Part shown: one piece after another, positions 63,111-64,000 of the stretch
Numbering within the stretch: position 1 is the first letter of the stretch
How the letters are laid out: every line of letters begins with the position of its first letter
Notes under the pieces: model-generated
Databases searched by the model: none
What the model saw: the letters and a program-made list of their open reading frames with translations, nothing else
Told to the model about the DNA's origin: nothing
Made by a program: the position numbers and the translations under genes
From: Halohasta litorea
Lineage (GTDB): Archaea > Halobacteriota > Halobacteria > Halobacteriales > Haloferacaceae
NCBI RefSeq assembly: GCF_024494645.1
Contig: NZ_JANHDJ010000007.1
Coordinates: 211,256-275,255, forward strand
DNA length: 64,000 bases
Reading direction: 5' to 3'

Positions 63111-63434
63111 CTACTCGGTCAGTCGGAACAGTTGCCGGAGTTCGGTTTCGATCTCGTCGGTGTACTCCGCGAGGACGGCTTCGAACCGCTCGCGCTCGAC
63201 GACGACGCCCTCCAGCCGTTCGTAGGGCTCGTCGGGCAGTTCGATGTCGAACCCTTCGCGGTCGGCGTTGTAGAACGGCTCGCTTTCGTTGAGCACCTGT
63301 TGATCGATGGCGTGGATCAACGTCGAGTCGTAGGCATCGTTCATCGTGTTGAACGCGTTCTTGTACGCGCGTTGGAGCTGCGGGAAGTAGTTCGCGTACT
63401 TGTCTTCGAACTTCTCGGGGTCGAACTCGGCCAT
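63111..63434 (-). CDS. Small conserved haloarchaeal protein (DUF5783)
   Basis: 107 residues. MAEFDPEKFEDKYANYFPQLQRAYKNAFNTMND and the YERLEGVVVERERFEAVLAEYTDEIETEL end match the DUF5783 family I know from haloarchaea. All-helical, probably cytosolic. Function unknown. Confidence 0.75.
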   Translation of the reverse strand: MAEFDPEKFEDKYANYFPQLQRAYKNAFNTMNDAYDSTLIHAIDQQVLNESEPFYNADREGFDIELPDEPYERLEGVVVERERFEAVLAEYTDEIETELRQLFRLTE

Positions 63435-63636
63435 ATCCTGTGATTGGCTAGCATCTTAAAAAGACGGCCGATTCGCCAGTCATAAATCGTATTCTGGGAT
63501 ATCAATACGGCCCTCCGGGTGAATCAACACTCTATATATATCTCGACAACCGGTCCGGTCGGTTCGATACAGACAATCTTGAACAAGCTGGCTTTCATTA
63601 GGTAATATTTTATTGCACATCCTCGATTCACAATTC

Positions 63637-64000
63637 ATGCGAAACAGATTCGTCGTGTTGATTGTCGGGCTGCTATGCATTTCCGTGCTCGGCGGGACTG
63701 CAGGTATCACGGCAGCCGCACAGCCAGCGGACAGCGTATTCGCAATCGAATCGGCAGATAACGGGGGCCGCATAACGGCCGCAGTCGACGGAGACTCGAC
63801 CAGCGACACGTGTTCTTTCCCGATGAATCTGACTGACACAACGGGAACAGAAATCACGTTGAGTGAGCGGCCGGATCGGATCACGACCACGAACCCCTCG
63901 GCCGCCCAGACGCTCTGGGAGTTGGACGCAAAGGATCGCGTTGTAGGGGTCACACAGTTCGCGTCGTATCTCAACGGCTCCGACTCGAAAGCGAACGTCT
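63637..64000 (+). CDS. Secreted ABC-transporter substrate-binding protein, N-terminal part (cut by window edge)
   Basis: 121 residues present. Sec-type signal MRNRFVVLIVGLLCISVLGG near 1-30. Binding-protein start TLSERPDRITTTNPSAAQTLWELDAKDRVVGVTQF, like BtuF/FepB proteins that often end in PGF-CTERM. A TATA-like AATATTTTATT lies about 27 nt upstream. The ligand is unknown; the rest lies beyond 64000. Confidence 0.8.
   Translation, partial: MRNRFVVLIVGLLCISVLGGTAGITAAAQPADSVFAIESADNGGRITAAVDGDSTSDTCSFPMNLTDTTGTEITLSERPDRITTTNPSAAQTLWELDAKDRVVGVTQFASYLNGSDSKANV

Overview
The window is a 64 kb stretch of a haloarchaeal chromosome (class Halobacteria; I do not assign a genus). The evidence is a very acidic proteome, high G+C outside a few AT-rich patches, TATA elements about 25-30 nt upstream of start codons with little or no leader, a two-subunit archaeal replicative polymerase (the DP2 large subunit), Hel308- and XPD-type helicases, bat-type HTH and HalOD1 proteins, a PGF-CTERM surface protein, a LysW-dependent arginine operon and an NAD-dependent DNA ligase of the kind known in haloarchaea. 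I found no rRNA, tRNA, CRISPR array, intein or intact transposase.

Layout. 1-4.8 kb: the start of a Hel308 helicase (cut by the window edge), an orphan trpB, a PQQ-repeat surface protein and a class V aminotransferase. 4.8-7.5 kb: an AT-rich accessory patch with a lipoprotein, unknown small proteins, a CopD-like membrane protein and a recurring short repeat. 7.5-11.8 kb: small membrane proteins, a cupin, a histidine kinase and a three-cysteine ferredoxin. 11.8-15.7 kb: a metY-metX-metY methionine operon. 15.9-21.7 kb: a second histidine kinase, ligA and a two-gene ABC exporter. 21.7-23.6 kb: a cluster of short perfect hairpins, then a 1.6 kb AT-rich island bounded by two 85-bp direct repeats and carrying a bat-type HTH regulator and a HalOD1 protein. 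23.6-26.9 kb: an XPD/DinG-type helicase and small genes.

26.9-36.1 kb: a complete arginine operon on the minus strand (argG, argH, lysW, argX, argC, argB, argD, argE, argF), in which LysW carries the glutamate-derived intermediates to ornithine; a perfect palindrome sits upstream of argG. 36.4-38.5 kb: a MATE exporter and its TetR regulator, with an 18-bp operator-like palindrome over the promoter. 38.5-48.1 kb: dolichol/phytol kinase-like protein, glyS, a four-CBS protein, small proteins, polC, a PPC-domain protein and an amidase. 48.2-52.6 kb: an iron or siderophore ABC transporter (permease, ATPase, binding lipoprotein) plus an unknown protein, with DtxR-type palindromes and a 45-codon leader ORF.

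52.8-59 kb: amphi-Trp protein, a third histidine kinase, oxidoreductase, cupin, UspA, FNT-family channel, PGF-CTERM protein and a diacylglycerol-kinase-like protein. 59-62.5 kb: an arsenic locus, arsR divergent from arsD-arsA and two proteins that both end in Cys-Cys-stop. This is the most promising system in the window: the two CC-ending proteins are translationally linked to the arsenite chaperone and ATPase, and no membrane arsenite pump is nearby. The window closes with a NifU-like protein, a small haloarchaeal protein and the start of a secreted ABC-transporter binding protein.
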